From contig CM020511.1 of NCBI GenBank assembly GCA_009823395.1, forward strand, positions 20,504,001 through 20,568,000: a stretch of 64,000 nucleotides of DNA, read 5' to 3'. The notes under the pieces are model-generated. The model was not told where the DNA came from. It saw only the letters and a list, made by a program, of their open reading frames with translations, and ran no database searches. Source of the DNA: Thamnaconus septentrionalis. Taxonomy: Eukaryota; Chordata; Actinopteri; Tetraodontiformes; Monacanthidae. A program made the translations under genes and the position numbers. Shown here piece by piece: positions 28,874 through 40,926 of the stretch (position 1 is its first letter; every line of letters starts with the position of its first letter).

Positions 28874-31800
28874 CTGGAAACAAAGAGGACAGGTGACGCT
28901 GATGGTGACATCTGTTGGTCCTGATTGTCATTCAGCGTAATCGTTTCAAATCCGTTCAGAGTGTTCTGGGCCTTCTAGTCAATATGGAAACGCATCAGGT
29001 GTTTGGAGACAGAGAAGCAGATCACGTATTGTAAACTCAGGAGTGTGTGTTCTGGCAGACACAGGTGAGCGGACTGGCGCATGTATCCATCGTGAATAAT
29101 TGAATGCAGCTGAAATATTTATCACAGAGAAGCATAAAAAATGTTTGCTGAGGACAATATGGCAGTGGGCGGAGGAGCAGAATGCAGGTGGACTGACTTG
29201 TGATTAGCTTGTTTAGGATTAGCATCACTCACTCTGACTGCTTTATTTAAAGTTTCTCTTTGAAGATATGTAAATATTGTGTCCATTTTTTACATACTAA
29301 ATAAATCAAAATGAAATAGGTAAAATCATCAATCCAACTCCAGAAAAAATCACTTTTATCTCTCTTTTTACAACCTGTTCTCACGGGTAAGCAGTGCTGT
29401 TTAATCACTGGAGACACATGTTGAAAAACTCTGGTAAAGTGAGTTTTTGGACCTTTAAATACAACCGAGCCAATATTATATATTATTTATTACATTTTAA
29501 GATAACAAGTCACATTTTGTGAATTTCAATGCCCTCGATCGTTACCAAATATGTGTTTAAATATACTGTATATGTATTTTAGGTACCTTATTTTTTATGT
29601 CAGATTGATTGTTGAAAAGGGGAAAGCAAGTTGTAAATAATCAATAGTCTGCTGGTCTTACATCGAGTGCTACAGACTGTTTGGCCCACGTCTTCTTAAC
29701 TTGGTTGTACATCATTGTGTTATTGATTCCAAGCCCGCAGAATATCACAAAAGCCTGCAAACAAGGGGCGGGAGGCGGCAGAGGGTAAGAAACAAATGCA
29801 GAATATGCCTTTAAGCAACAGCAAACTTTAAATGAGAACAGCAGAGCTGTACTGCAGGCAGTCTGAGAGCACTGACCTCAAACAGCCTCTGATCTGCATC
29901 GTTGAAGGTCTTCCTGTCCAAACGATTCAGAATTTGCGCCACGCCTGTGGAAAGGGCACGTTCAACAACCGCTTGTCACGGGAAAACAGTTTTCTCCATG
30001 ACAACTCATAGATTTTTTTTCACTGGTTTGCTTACCAATTATCTGATGAGTTCGATTCCAGATAGGGACACACAGCACCGATCGGATGTGGAACCCCGAG
30101 GCCTGATCTGCCTGTTAAAGAGAGGAATCAATGAGAGGGAGCGAGGCCCAGCGCCGCAGTCACACGCAGGATGTGCTCGTGCATTCGTTGGGACCTCCTG
30201 ATGGGGTCAAGCAGGGTGAGCAGACCTCGGCGTCGAAGCGCGGGTCCTGACACACGTCGCTGATGTTGACGGGCAGCCCTGTGGAAGCCACCAGCTCGGC
30301 GATGCTGTTATTGATCAGCCAATCGGAGCACGATAGCTTCTCCATGCTGGTGGGGAGAAACAGCAGTAGACACTCTAGTTGTCTGCTCATTCTCTGCTGT
30401 GGCATCTCTTAAAGGTCCAGTGTGTAAAGAATTTTGAGTAAGCCCGGTGTTCAAAAGTCCAGTGTGTAATACTTGGCTTGATTTATAATTTGAATAAATA
30501 CCTTCATAAAAGTGTATAATCGCAGTACAATAAAAGAAATATGATTTTCCTACCCATAGAGTGGTTCTATTTATAAATTAGAATATACCGAGAGCAAGGG
30601 TCTTGCTCCCAGCTAGCTGCCATCATGCATTGGCATGTTTCTAAGGAAACCTGGTGTGGACAATCCAGCTGCCTTGACAGCGCGTTTCCTAATTAAGGTG
30701 ACTGCTCGCATCTTCAAATAAACCAACAAAGAAGAAGGTGGACGGGGTATCCAGGTTTGGGTGCACAGTAGTTCACTGGCAAGCTCGGCAGAGCAATCTA
30801 AAATGGAACCACTTGATGTCGCTGTTTCTTCTTCAAAATCTCCAAATATTCCACACTTAACCTTTAAGGAAGACCACCTGACAGCACGTTTTGTATTCAG
30901 GCCACTATCAGGTGAGTTTCCTTAAAAAATATCAGCGCAAGATGGCAGCTAACTAGGAGCAAGACCCTTATTGCTCTATGTACATTTTTATATACACTAC
31001 CTGTCAAAAGTTTGGAAACACCCTATGAATTTAATGTCTTTTCTTTCATTTTCATGACTATTGACATGAGACTGAAAGTATCAAAACTACATATGAGCAC
31101 ACATGGAATTATGTAGGAAACAATAAAAGTGTCAAATAACTCAAACACGTTTTATATTTCAATTCTTCAAAATAGCCACCTTTCTTAAAAAGCATATTTA
31201 GAGTTATTTAATGTGTTTTTCTTTGTTGCATAATTACGTATATCTTGCTCATATATTTGATGAAAAATTGCATGAGAAGGTGTGTCCAAACTTTTGACTA
31301 GTAGTGTATTTGAAAACCATTCTAAGGGTAGGAAAACCAAGTTACCTTTATTGTACTGCAAGTATACACTTTTAATAATGTATTTATGGGCAGTATGTTC
31401 AGCTTTTACCAATATAAGAATAATAAATCAAGCTAAATTTTACACACCAGGCCTTCAACGTCTCCTGTTTGTCTTTTGCAGTGTCTCATTCACCTGATGT
31501 CGTGGTCCATGTTGCACAGCGGAGACATGAGCTCGAAGGTCTTTGAGAACTTCACAACCTATGAAAAAAAAAGAAAGACATCCGTCACCTCAACTGTCTG
31601 CAGCCACAAGGCAGGTGATTTCAAAAAAATAAAAACCCGCCAAAGTGCCATGGGGCCCTGACCGGCGAGTCGATGTCCTCCAGGAGCAGCACGGAGCAGC
31701 GTTCACACTGCAGCAGGGTCAGCGCTCGCTGCATGATCTTCCTCACGATCTTCTCCAGGTCCGTCTGCTCCTCAAACAGGTCGTTGACCACCTCAAGCAG

Positions 31801-32696
31801 AGCCTGTGGCCTCACAAGGGACACTAATGACTTTCGCTGCCAGAGGAAATCCCTCTTTGGGCGGCGCCGTATCAGGAAAGCACGCAATACACAATCGACT
31901 TTTTTCTAATTTTGTCATTTAGTTTATCAAGTAATGTTCAAATCCTCTTTTGATTTTGGCTTTGCCGCTAATGTAATCCCCAGAGACTGAGATGACTATG
32001 CAGACTTTGAAAAAAAGAAGTTATTATTTCAATCTCAATGTGTGTTGTGTTGACAATGAAGCGGCGTTGCCGTCTGGCCGTTTAGTTTCTTTGGTTACTT
32101 GAGCAGAGAACATTTCCTTTCTTTCCATTTATTTCCCATCTTGTTGACTTTTCACTCCCTTCGCGCTCCTATTCCTGCTTAAAGTGCCGCTCCATCTGAC
32201 CATCCAAATATATTGTGCAAAGCGTAAAGGGCGCCTGCATTGTATATGAGCTTTTGCAGCTGGGACAGCTCTTTGCAATATCTGTATTACGCAGGTTAAT
32301 GATTAATGGCACGACGTGACTAATACTTCGATATATTGTGCAGTTGCAATCCTTTCGGAAGTAACAAAGTGCTTGCAGCGGCCATTCTGAAAGGCTCCAA
32401 TAAACGTCATGTATTCAGAGGGGCCCAAGGTGAAATTAAAATGCTGTTTAAACACTGCTTTCTTTTCATGGACTGCGGAGCTGTATTGTTGGCCTGCGCT
32501 TCCCAGTGGCTCAGAAATAATTAAGTCTTGGTGGAAATGCAGCAATCACACTCTTACCCGACTCCTTTCATACTCCTTGCGAGACTCTGAAAACAGCTTG
32601 GCATTGGAAATTGATATTCCGCAGAACGGGAGATACATCTGCAGTACCTGTGTGAGCATAAAAAAAACAATGTTCAATACAATACACACACTTTAA

Positions 32697-32753
<57 letters not shown>

Positions 32754-33516
32754 AAAAATGTTTGGCGAAGGGGTGGCAGAGAAAAGTAGAATGCCTTGAT
32801 ACTGTTCTCCTAAGTTGGATCTGTGTTAATAAAGGATTGATTTAGAGACATCAAGGGCCTTAAAATGTCTCAAGACATCTGCAGATCAAGATGTTTCTTC
32901 TATTTTAAGCATCTTTGTTGCTCAAAGGTAGCCGCTGTTTTAAATGAACTTTCTTTAGAGTTCAGTTCCCCATTTACACTTATATATTTTCTATAAAAAA
33001 AATCAACTCATAAAATAGAATTCTAAATCACTGCAGGTCCTAAAAGTGATGCGAAGGGTTCAGTCTGCACCGCAAGAGAATCGAGGTTACCTCAACTTCA
33101 CTGTGCCCCCTTGTGGACACATCGTTGCATCTTAGAGCAGCTCATCTTTTTAAAAATGAATTATTATTTTTTTTTACCGAGGTCTAATTTTAGTTGTGAG
33201 CATCTTCTTACAATACTGGGATCAGGAAATAAATATTCTTGGACAATTCACCAGCTGGGTCAGTTTGAGCAGTCAGGACCAGGACATGTAGATTGCAGTG
33301 AAAACCATTTCAGATAAATTACCCAAGAAGCAATCACAGAAAATATCCATGCACTTCCCATACTGCGTCTCCATATATTCCAGAGCCAGACTTATTTAAT
33401 GTTTAAAACTTGTGTAAGGGGCTTCTGAGAGGGCACTTTGGCTCTCTGTACAGCTATTTGGAAGACTTACAGTGCCAACGGCGTATTTAACTGCAAGGCT
33501 CAAGAGTTTTTATGAG

Positions 33517-33590
<74 letters not shown>

Positions 33591-35357
33591 GAGATACTCC
33601 GTGCAGCCCAAGAATTCAATTTCAAATCCGTTTCCGAGAGGCCCCGAACGGTCAAAACACTATAATGACGCTGGGAAGTTAAAAAGCCAGTTGCATATTC
33701 CTCCTCTACAACCCCCTGGCGGATCCTCACCTTCTCATCATCCTCAGTGAAGGGGGCACCCATGGGATTTTTGTTGATTGCCTGCACGACGCCAATGACT
33801 TCGCCATCGCTGTTGCAGATGGCCATGCAGAGGATGGACTGAGTCTTGTAGCCGGTCAACTTGTCGATCTCATCGCTGAAGCGGTGGTCCTGCAAGAGCC
33901 AAGGCGACGTGACACATCCTACATACGTGTTCCAGTCCAAAGAAGAACACATATATTACTGAGTGCCCCAATTAAATACCATGCACGAGAGGGATAATTC
34001 ATCATAGCCACCGAGCGCAGAAACCCTTGGATAATCAGGTGTCGCCTGGTGGCTAGCCTGAGCTCGAGGTTCTGCAGGAGGCCTTTCCTTCGGACTGTAT
34101 GCAGACACTATAGCCTCGCTCTCTGACACAGATCTGCATTATTGCTATAATGGAGCTCAGGGGGATGCACATCACCATGTTGCCATGGCCCAAGCAGCCC
34201 AGGGCAATGATATAATGATGCCGAGTTGCAACTTGGGGTGTGCAGTGAAACAGTGAGAAGCGGATAGTAAGGCTTCCATCCCTGCTTCCATCTCCTTTGA
34301 CTCCAACAAAGAGACCCCATCACCCCAACCCCACCCCACCACCACCACCATATGATGAAAGTAATGATTTTCCCTCCCTCCAATTGGTGTGCCTTTCAAA
34401 ACAACTAATTAGCTACAATATTCTTTTCATGTGCAGAAGTGTGGCCAACTGGGAGTTTGACTGATCGTGCACAACTTTGATGTCTATAATCCGGGTTAAA
34501 AAAAAAAAAAAAAAAGTCACACTACTACATCATATTACAGTACCAATAAAGGCCACATGAGTCACATTTACCTCGTAGGCGTTTGAGATGTTGACCGTCT
34601 CCCCGTGCTCGGCCACGTAGCCGATGATGCCCTTTCCCCAAGGCACCTGCACCTCGTTGGAGTCCAGCGTGCTGGAGGAAGGTCTGACGGTGGTGCCCGA
34701 GTGCACGTCGAAGAACTTGGACACCAGCGTCCTCTTGTGCGCGGGTCCCTCCACCAAGAAGAGCGAGCACCTGTCCGCGTCCACCAGGATGCACACGTTG
34801 ATGAGGATCTTGTAGCTGAGGTTGGTCAGGTCCAGGTCGTTGGAGATATCCTTGACCAGCTCCAGGAAGAACTCCCTCTCGTTGGTCTCCTTCAGCGTGT
34901 ACTTGTAGTCGATGGCGCTGGACGCGTACTGGGGAACGTTGACCCTGGACTCCAGCAGCGCGCTCAGGATGTGCGTCGTGGTCGGAGGCAGGGAGCTGGC
35001 TTTGCGCAGGAGCGCGCGGCGCCTCATGCTGGACTGGGACTCGTGCTCGCTCAGGCTCACGTGCTCGTCGTAAGTGCGGTGAGCCGTGGTGGCCTTGGAC
35101 CGCGCAAAGTTCCGCCGCAGCTCCATGTGGGACGACCTACGCCGGAGTCCGTCCGGGTTGCCCGGCCACAGCGGCTCCCGGGCGGCGCCGCGTCGCTCCT
35201 CCTCCGCCACCGCCGCCGGGGACACTTTGGACGGCTGGTGCTGCTTCAGGCACCCGCTCACTTGCTCACATTTCGCCTTGCGGACGAGGTACTTCTCGAA
35301 GAGGTCCGGGTGACAGTCCAGAAACGCCTCCACGTCCGAGAAGTCGAACGTTGTCAT
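26007..35357 (-). CDS. pde11a: Dual cAMP/cGMP 3',5'-cyclic phosphodiesterase 11A-like
   Basis: PDE11 hydrolyses both cAMP and cGMP in the cytosol. Twenty exons were placed with in-phase GT-AG junctions: 35357-34572, 33889-33731, 32647-32558, 31803-31663, 31558-31494, 30346-30226, 30111-30036, 29944-29877, 29754-29662, 28873-28823, 28706-28560, 28484-28377, 28060-27951, 27872-27782, 27407-27307, 27098-27021, 26936-26873, 26578-26504, 26398-26315 and 26228-26007. Together they give 909 residues (human PDE11A4 has 933). Order: regulatory N-terminus with the long-isoform phospho-site motifs (LRRRSS about 75, LLRKASS about 121), GAF-A (about 175-325), GAF-B (about 375-500), HD-type catalytic domain (about 590-840). 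No frameshift or premature stop was seen. The start [13 protein letters not shown] aligns with the human long-isoform start. Given its place beside osbpl3 rather than osbpl6, it is probably a second PDE11 paralogue (pde11al type). Confidence 0.95.
28224..28278. repeat. Perfect 16-bp stem hairpin in a pde11a intron
   Basis: GCATTGGTCCGACCTC (28224-28239) and its exact reverse complement (28263-28278) flank a 23-nt loop containing AACCCTAA-like sequence. Partly repeated GTCCGA and CGGACTAAT units around it suggest a fold-back repeat. Confidence 0.85.
29662..31803 (-). CDS. pde11a: pde11a-like GAF-B region exons (4-9)
   Basis: Exon 4 carries [20 protein letters not shown] and [14 protein letters not shown]; exons 5-9 continue through [41 protein letters not shown] and [19 protein letters not shown]. 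The donor after exon 4 is GTCAGG and after exon 6 GTCTGC; both are weaker than consensus but give perfect phase and protein continuity. In PDE11A, GAF-B mediates dimerisation. The intron between exons 5 and 6 holds the nested MITEs at 30411-31454. Confidence 0.9.
30411..31454. mobile_element. Fold-back MITE with AAGGTCCAGTGTGTAA termini, interrupted by another MITE
   Basis: The left end AAAGGTCCAGTGTGTAAAG (30411) and right end TTTTACACACCAGGCCTT (31454) are inverted. Longer inverted arms are visible, for example AGCAAGGGTCTTGCTCCCAG (about 30595) against GGAGCAAGACCCTTATTGCT (about 30955). A Tc1-like MITE (30993-31308) sits inside the right arm. A shorter relative with the same ends lies at 54049-54219. 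Confidence 0.7.
30993..31308. mobile_element. Tc1/mariner-like MITE, copy 2 (nested)
   Basis: Terminal inverted repeats TACACTACCTGTCAAAAGTTTGGA and TCCAAACTTTTGACTAGTAGTGTA bound a 316-bp AT-rich element. It is related to copy 1 at 17444-17784 in the opposite orientation. It is inserted in the arm of the fold-back MITE. Confidence 0.85.
32702..32751. repeat. (TG)n microsatellite in a pde11a intron
   Basis: About 25 TG units, about 55 bp upstream (in transcript sense) of the exon at 32647-32558. Confidence 0.95.
33519..33587. repeat. (TG)n microsatellite in a pde11a intron
   Basis: About 34 TG units on the plus strand, hence (CA)n in the transcript, about 140 nt downstream of the donor of the second coding exon. 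Confidence 0.95.
34572..35357 (-). CDS. pde11a: pde11a-like first coding exon (N-terminus and start of GAF-A)
   Basis: A single 262-codon exon. It encodes the dimeric-isoform N-terminus ([13 protein letters not shown]), the conserved ARSKA and [16 protein letters not shown] blocks, and GAF-A up to [22 protein letters not shown]. The frame stays open upstream to 35480, but similarity to PDE11A begins at the ATG at 35357. The exon is GC-rich relative to the rest of the gene, especially 35080-35300, as is usual for a first exon in a CpG island. Confidence 0.93.
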
Positions 35358-35640
35358 GGTGAAAGACGCGAGCGAGAGTTTTTCCGGAGGAGCGCGCAGC
35401 CTTGGTGATGATGGTGATGATGCTGGTGCTGGAGCGCGTCTGCCTTCTCCTTCCCCGCGAAGCGATGTTCTCAGAAACATTTATTCATGAACTCTCCTCG
35501 GCTGAGTCTGTCCCCTCCACGCCGAGCTGGACGGCTCTGAGCAGATGCGGTCAAATGCATCCTGTTATATTGGAGACCAGATTAGATGATGGTGGCTGAG
35601 AGACGAGCAGGAGGATCTGCCTGGAGACATCGAATTGTTC
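35358..35640 (-). promoter_or_regulatory. Presumed pde11a-like 5' UTR and promoter region
   Basis: This lies immediately upstream of the pde11a ATG, continuing the GC-rich first-exon composition to about 35470. No TATA box or firm start site was recognised. Confidence 0.35.
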
Positions 35641-36925
35641 TGTGAAGGACTGTAGGCAAGAGATGTAGAACGTATCAAGGACTCTTCACATTCTAGTAAA
35701 TTCAGTCCGTGGAGAGAGAGAGAGGGAGAGAGAAGGAGAGAGAGAGAGGGAGTAGGAGAGAGAGGGAGAGGGGGAGATCGAATTTATTCAGTACTGTCAG
35801 AGACACATTCTCCAATCAAAAGTGAGATTGAATTTGACTTTACATTGAAGATGGAACAAGGACAGTACTGTACATACCTATATATGTTTAATGGCTTATT
35901 GCCAGAGGGCAGCGTGAGGGCTACAGGGCGTGCTCACCATTTCAAAAGAAGAGAACACAGCCGTCAGTCAAGTCACCCACTAGACAAGGTTATTGATTCC
36001 TGAGGGAAATTGGATGCAGAATTCCCTTCACCGCCATTCGTAAGAATAATGTGTCTCCAGCTTGAGAGTGAACTCCCCAGAAATGATAAAAGTCCCCCCT
36101 TTATTTGCACTTTTTATCAAATGTGTGATGAGCTCTTTGTGATGTCACCGGGGGCCATGATAGCTCTATTAGGTGTGTGGCAGCAACTTCCAGCCGGCTA
36201 AACAGCCTGTCCACTGGAACACCTTGCGGTTGCCTTGTTTTTGCCTTCAAGAAAAGGAGGGGTAGGCTGCAAACAGAGGGCTATATAGGCAGGCTTAATT
36301 AGTGGCGTGAAGTTGCACTACTGAACTCTGCTATGGAAAGAAAAAGTTAATTCATTTTGCTCCAGAAATACCCCTCCTCCGTATGTCTTCATTTGACAGA
36401 TTATTTCTGGTTCAGTTTGGGCTCCTAAATCCCAGAATAAAATCAGACCTGTTGCACCCTGTTGCTGTTCTTGTCAGAATTTTCTGATTCTCAGAAATAC
36501 ACATAATGCAATTGCATAATTGTTGTTTTTCCCCCCAGAAATTCTGTGATAAAACACACTGTTTGGGAAGTCAACACTGAAGGCCGCTCGTTGACTACCT
36601 GGTTTTCACCCTTTGAACACCAACAAATCATCGTGTCAGCAGGAAGCTGAACCCAGAAGGGCTGCATATCTTTGTCACACTATGTTTTCTGGAAATCTAT
36701 AAAAATTCTTTGAGATTTAACAGTGCAGAGCAGCGCCAACGGAGTGGGGAAATAAAAAGAGAGACCTGTGATGTGGGTTAACTTTTTGCTCACCCCGGAA
36801 TAGTAAATATCTGGCTGTAATTTTCTTCCGTCCTTCTTGGTGAAGCCCAGTGGTGCACAGTGCACGGTGTGAAGGCAGTGCGCTTGTTAGAAATGGCCAG
36901 CTTCAACTCAGCATGAGAAAGCAAT

Positions 36926-36941
36926 TGTGTGTGTGTGTGTG

Positions 36942-36984
<43 letters not shown>
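36926..36984. repeat. Compound (TG)n(GA)n microsatellite
   Basis: Nine TG units followed by about 19 GA units on the plus strand. Confidence 0.95.
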
Positions 36985-36992
<8 letters not shown>

Positions 36993-38403
36993 AGGGTGAG
37001 AGGGAGTTGTGTATTACCTTGAAGTCAAGTAGCAAAGCCTCCCACACACTCACTCACACACACGCATAGAAACACCCACGCACTGGCTGGAGCTCTGTGG
37101 CTGCAACCACCGCAACACTCTGCTGCTGCTGCTGCTGCTGCTGTCTCGCAAATGGCTTCTGGTTCAACTGAATTAACCAATCAGTGATTCACTCGGAAAA
37201 GCCACTGTGTCTGAAGTTAAGAGCCAAATATTTTGTCTCTTCTTTATTGTTTTATTTACTATCTATTTGAATTGAGCATTTTTTTTTAAACTATTATTTT
37301 GATCTAGATTCAGAGGTGAGAAGATACCAAGGTTCAAGGTTCCACGTTTTTTTTTTTATTCCAGAAACTGGCGGATTTAACCTTCTGTTTACAGCCTCCC
37401 GATAACTTCCAGCAAACGCCTTGTTGTAGCTTTGAGATGTGTGACGAGGTGTGTATGAGACAATCTGAGAGGACGGAATCAAACACCTGTCCTTGATGTC
37501 GGTACTAACCTGAGCGAGGTAGCTGTGCCCTTTATGACATCACTAAGGGACCGCTTTCTACATGTGTGTGAAGAGTGGAATGCCTACACATTGACCGCTT
37601 CAGACACAAAGTGCTGTTCGAAAACAGTGGTTAGTGAGTTTAGAACCTGCAATTCTAACTTTGCACTGCAAAGCATCTTTGTATGCTTTTCTTTTTGTGT
37701 GAGACGTTTGAGAGTTTATTGATAGGACGACTTATTAAATACTGATTGAGTTGGATTTCCTTTTTGCTGCCCGGCCTAAAGCTCTGCAGGGGCTTACAAT
37801 CAATTTGTGCATGTACCGGTAGAACGGCTACAGGCGGCGGCGCATTTACAATGCAGCGGCGAGAATCATAATCCAGGCGCGGCGGCTCTGCCGGGGGGGC
37901 CGCAGCGCCGCGTAATTGGTTTGGTGGACTTAGCTCAAGCTGCTTGGTAGGACCTGAACATTTTGCTGAGACTTTCTTCAAGCCTCCTCCACCCCGGGAA
38001 TCCCAATTAAAAAGCAGAATGCAGAATTTGTGTCTTGTGAGGGCCAACAAACAAGGCGCAAGCCGCTGCTTGGAAGGCAGCAGCACGTGTCATGTCCGAG
38101 GAGGGGATTGATTAGGAGTCCTGGCCGCCTTCTTGACGGAGGGCAGCTTCCTCAACACACTTCTCAACTTTCAGCTGTTTTGGTTGATTTGATTTTTTTT
38201 GACAGCGCAGAGCAAATCAGGTAAAAAATAAATAAATCCTCTTTTCAGTCATTCCACTCCCCTCTATGACCAACAGGATGAGACATAAACATTTTTTTTT
38301 TCAGCGAGGGATTTCTTCAACTCTTGTGTTGAATGTGGTATGAGTGTTGTGCGGCATGTGTCTTTTTTTTTATTATGGTTTTTAGTATTTATTGCTCTTT
38401 TTT

Positions 38404-38470
38404 ATCCATCCATCCATCCATCCATCCATTTCCAGTATCCGCTTATTCCTGAGCCCAGGGTCACGGGGAT
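38404..38470 (-). repeat. Interspersed-repeat end, copy B, with (ATCC)n
   Basis: Six CATC/ATCC units, then CAGTATCCGCTTATTCCTGAG and AGGGTCACGGGG. It belongs to the same family as copies A and C. Confidence 0.7.
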
Positions 38471-38956
38471 GTGCAGCAATAAATTGATTTTATTCCAACA
38501 TACATTTGCTCTTATGCCAAACCATCCTGACCTGAGGAGACAAGGTGATCTCTGGGACTGAGGCGGCCCAGCAGACTGGCCGTCTTTGAGCAGATTTCAC
38601 TGCTCACCACTGATAACATGGTATCACTGTGCGTCGGTGTCTCTGTGCTGAGTGAAAGACGATCCCTGTCACCAGACACCGTCCTCACACTGCCTGTATC
38701 CGGTGGCAGCACAGCGGCGGACACCAGCAGCAGCTCGGCCGCTCGTCTGCCAGCCGACCGACTTTTCATTAAGCCACGATCAGCTTATATCCGATCCGCA
38801 CATGATGGCACGACGATCGACATTCGGAGCAGTGATTTTTTTTCTCTTTTCTACTTTTTACTTTTAGATTAAAATCAATGCACCTCGATCCTCTGTTGTT
38901 ACATCAGCACTTGAAATAGGACAGAAATAGTCCAGAAGGTACAGGTATGGTGTTTC

Positions 38957-38987
<31 letters not shown>

Positions 38988-39105
38988 GTAAACAAACCAA
39001 ACGTGGGATGTTCCATCTTTGGTCTTTGGTCTTGACCTCGTGTGCTCACACTGTGCAGTGGGTTTGACTGGAAGTCACTCAGGTTGATGCTGTTTTTAGG
39101 TGCAA

Positions 39106-39108
<3 letters not shown>

Positions 39109-39146
<38 letters not shown>
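39109..39146. repeat. (GT)n microsatellite
   Basis: About 18 GT units about 550 bp upstream of the first recognised spmip4 exon. Confidence 0.95.
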
Positions 39147-39147
<1 letters not shown>

Positions 39148-39693
39148 CGTGCTTGTGTGTGTGAGGCAGGAACCCTGCGCCACCTCTGTGGTCGACTGGC
39201 TGCTGCTCTGTCAACGAGGGATTTAACTCGTCTTCTCTGTGTTTGGGGATCAGGAAGAGATTAACGGAGAAACAAAAACAACTACAACAATAAAAATCTC
39301 TCGATCAGCCTCGCACCTGGCCTGTTGTTAGGTATAGTATGAAAAAACATGTTAGGGAAAAAAAAAGCCCTAAAATCTCATAATCGCATCTTTGGTTTTG
39401 AAAATTGTTTTTACATTATCCTTAAGATTTTTCACGTCACTAAAATTCTCTCAACCAAGTGCCAATGTCATTTTTCAGGTTAGTTCTCTGCCGTTATATT
39501 GAAATGACTGGAGCTCTGTGTCTGTAATTCTTGCTGAATTCTTAACAGCATGGAGGTGAACCAAAAACATTCTTTTTTTTTCTCATGGCACTCTGCCTGA
39601 ATTTTCCCTTTTTTGGCCTCAGACTCTCTCTTTCTTTCTTCTCTTTGCTGTTTAATCCAGGATTCTCTCCTTTATTTGGCCTCCAGCAGACAG

Positions 39694-40895
39694 ATGGAGC
39701 CCAAGTCCTTACAAAACCAAGGCAATCTGTCTGATTTTAATGGTCATTATCACCGCGGCAGTGGAGGAGCCATTTCATCCGGGTGAGCATTAAAAGAAGA
39801 AGAAAAAAAGTTTCTGCAGAGACAATCAAATATAGTTACAGAATTAAACATTTAGACAATTTTTTAAACCTGTTTCAACACAACCTTTCAGTATCACCAG
39901 CATAAGGAAGAGCAAAGTTCGCCTCAATGACCAGCTGTAAGAGCCGTGGTTGAAGTCATAGTAATACTTTTTCTCCAGAAAGAAACAGAACGAGGTCATT
40001 CATTTGTTTTTGTTTTTCACAGCATTCCTAAACCAACTGACATAAATATGATGTGAGTACGTTCTAAAATCACTCTCCATGGTTGCAGGTCAGATACTTT
40101 GCCCAGCTCAGAGCTGCCGACCATTAATCCAGTGCTCCCTGTCGTCTAATGTTTCCACCAGGGAGAAGGTTATCAAGGTGGCCACTCCCAAGCAGCACCC
40201 CTACGCCTCGCACATCTCCCACTTCGCCATGTTTCCCTCCTTCTGCTCCCCAGACGACCCACAGACAGGGTTCAGGGCCTCCCGCCGACCTTTCCCCAAC
40301 GCCCTGGTTCCCAATAGTGCGCCAGACGTCACCCTCATCAGCAAGACCAAGGGTAAAGAGCAGCAGTGAGCCGCTGGCAATGTGTAAGAGAACCCGGAGG
40401 TTAATGTTTATTTTCACACAGGCGATCCGTACAGACATGAGATCTTGCAGTCGCCCGCATCAAGCAGGAGAAAAAGTCTCGTCTGGTGTGGCCAACATGG
40501 ATTCTATGACGTGGGTAACGTAGCACAGCGCACGTCCTCACATCGTCAGTGAGCACGTCAAATAAAAATTCTTTCTTCCAGCATCCAAAGCCGTTGAAGG
40601 GAGAGAGCCAAGTTTTCTACCCCGCTCCTCCTAAGGCGGTGCTGCCCAACCCTGAGCTGCGTGACTGGGACTTGACGCTGCCAGAGCGGCTCAGCAACAT
40701 GCTCAGGAATCTGGAGCGGGCTCACTGGGTCACTTCCTACCAAATGCACTTTACAGGTACGGACGGAACGAGGAAGAAAAATGGGATCAGAGAATTGATA
40801 TTTTAGAGCATATTTTTTGCTAGAAAATATTTTTTTTAGCATTCAATGTTCACCCCAAATAACTCTAAACTAATGTAAACTAATCTTATTTGTAA

Positions 40896-40926
<31 letters not shown>

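Larger units (their letters stand above)
35641..39660. other. Intergenic region between pde11a-like and spmip4
   Basis: No recognisable coding exon. The missing 5'-most spmip4 exon(s) should lie here but could not be identified. Simple repeats include a GA-rich tract at 35714-35780, (TG)n(GA)n at 36926-36984, (CTG)n at 37121-37143, TTG/TGG runs at about 38957-38988 and (GT)n at 39109-39146. Confidence 0.45.

Noticed and set aside
34605..35408. A 267-codon plus-strand open frame
   Set aside because: It is antisense to the GC-rich first exon of pde11a; its Val/Leu/Arg-rich composition is typical of an antisense shadow.
36300..36335. Possible miR-148-like sequence (TTGCACTACTGAACTCTG)
   Set aside because: miR-148a lies near this block in human, so I looked for it. 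The seed and mature sequence do not match, and no hairpin partner was seen.
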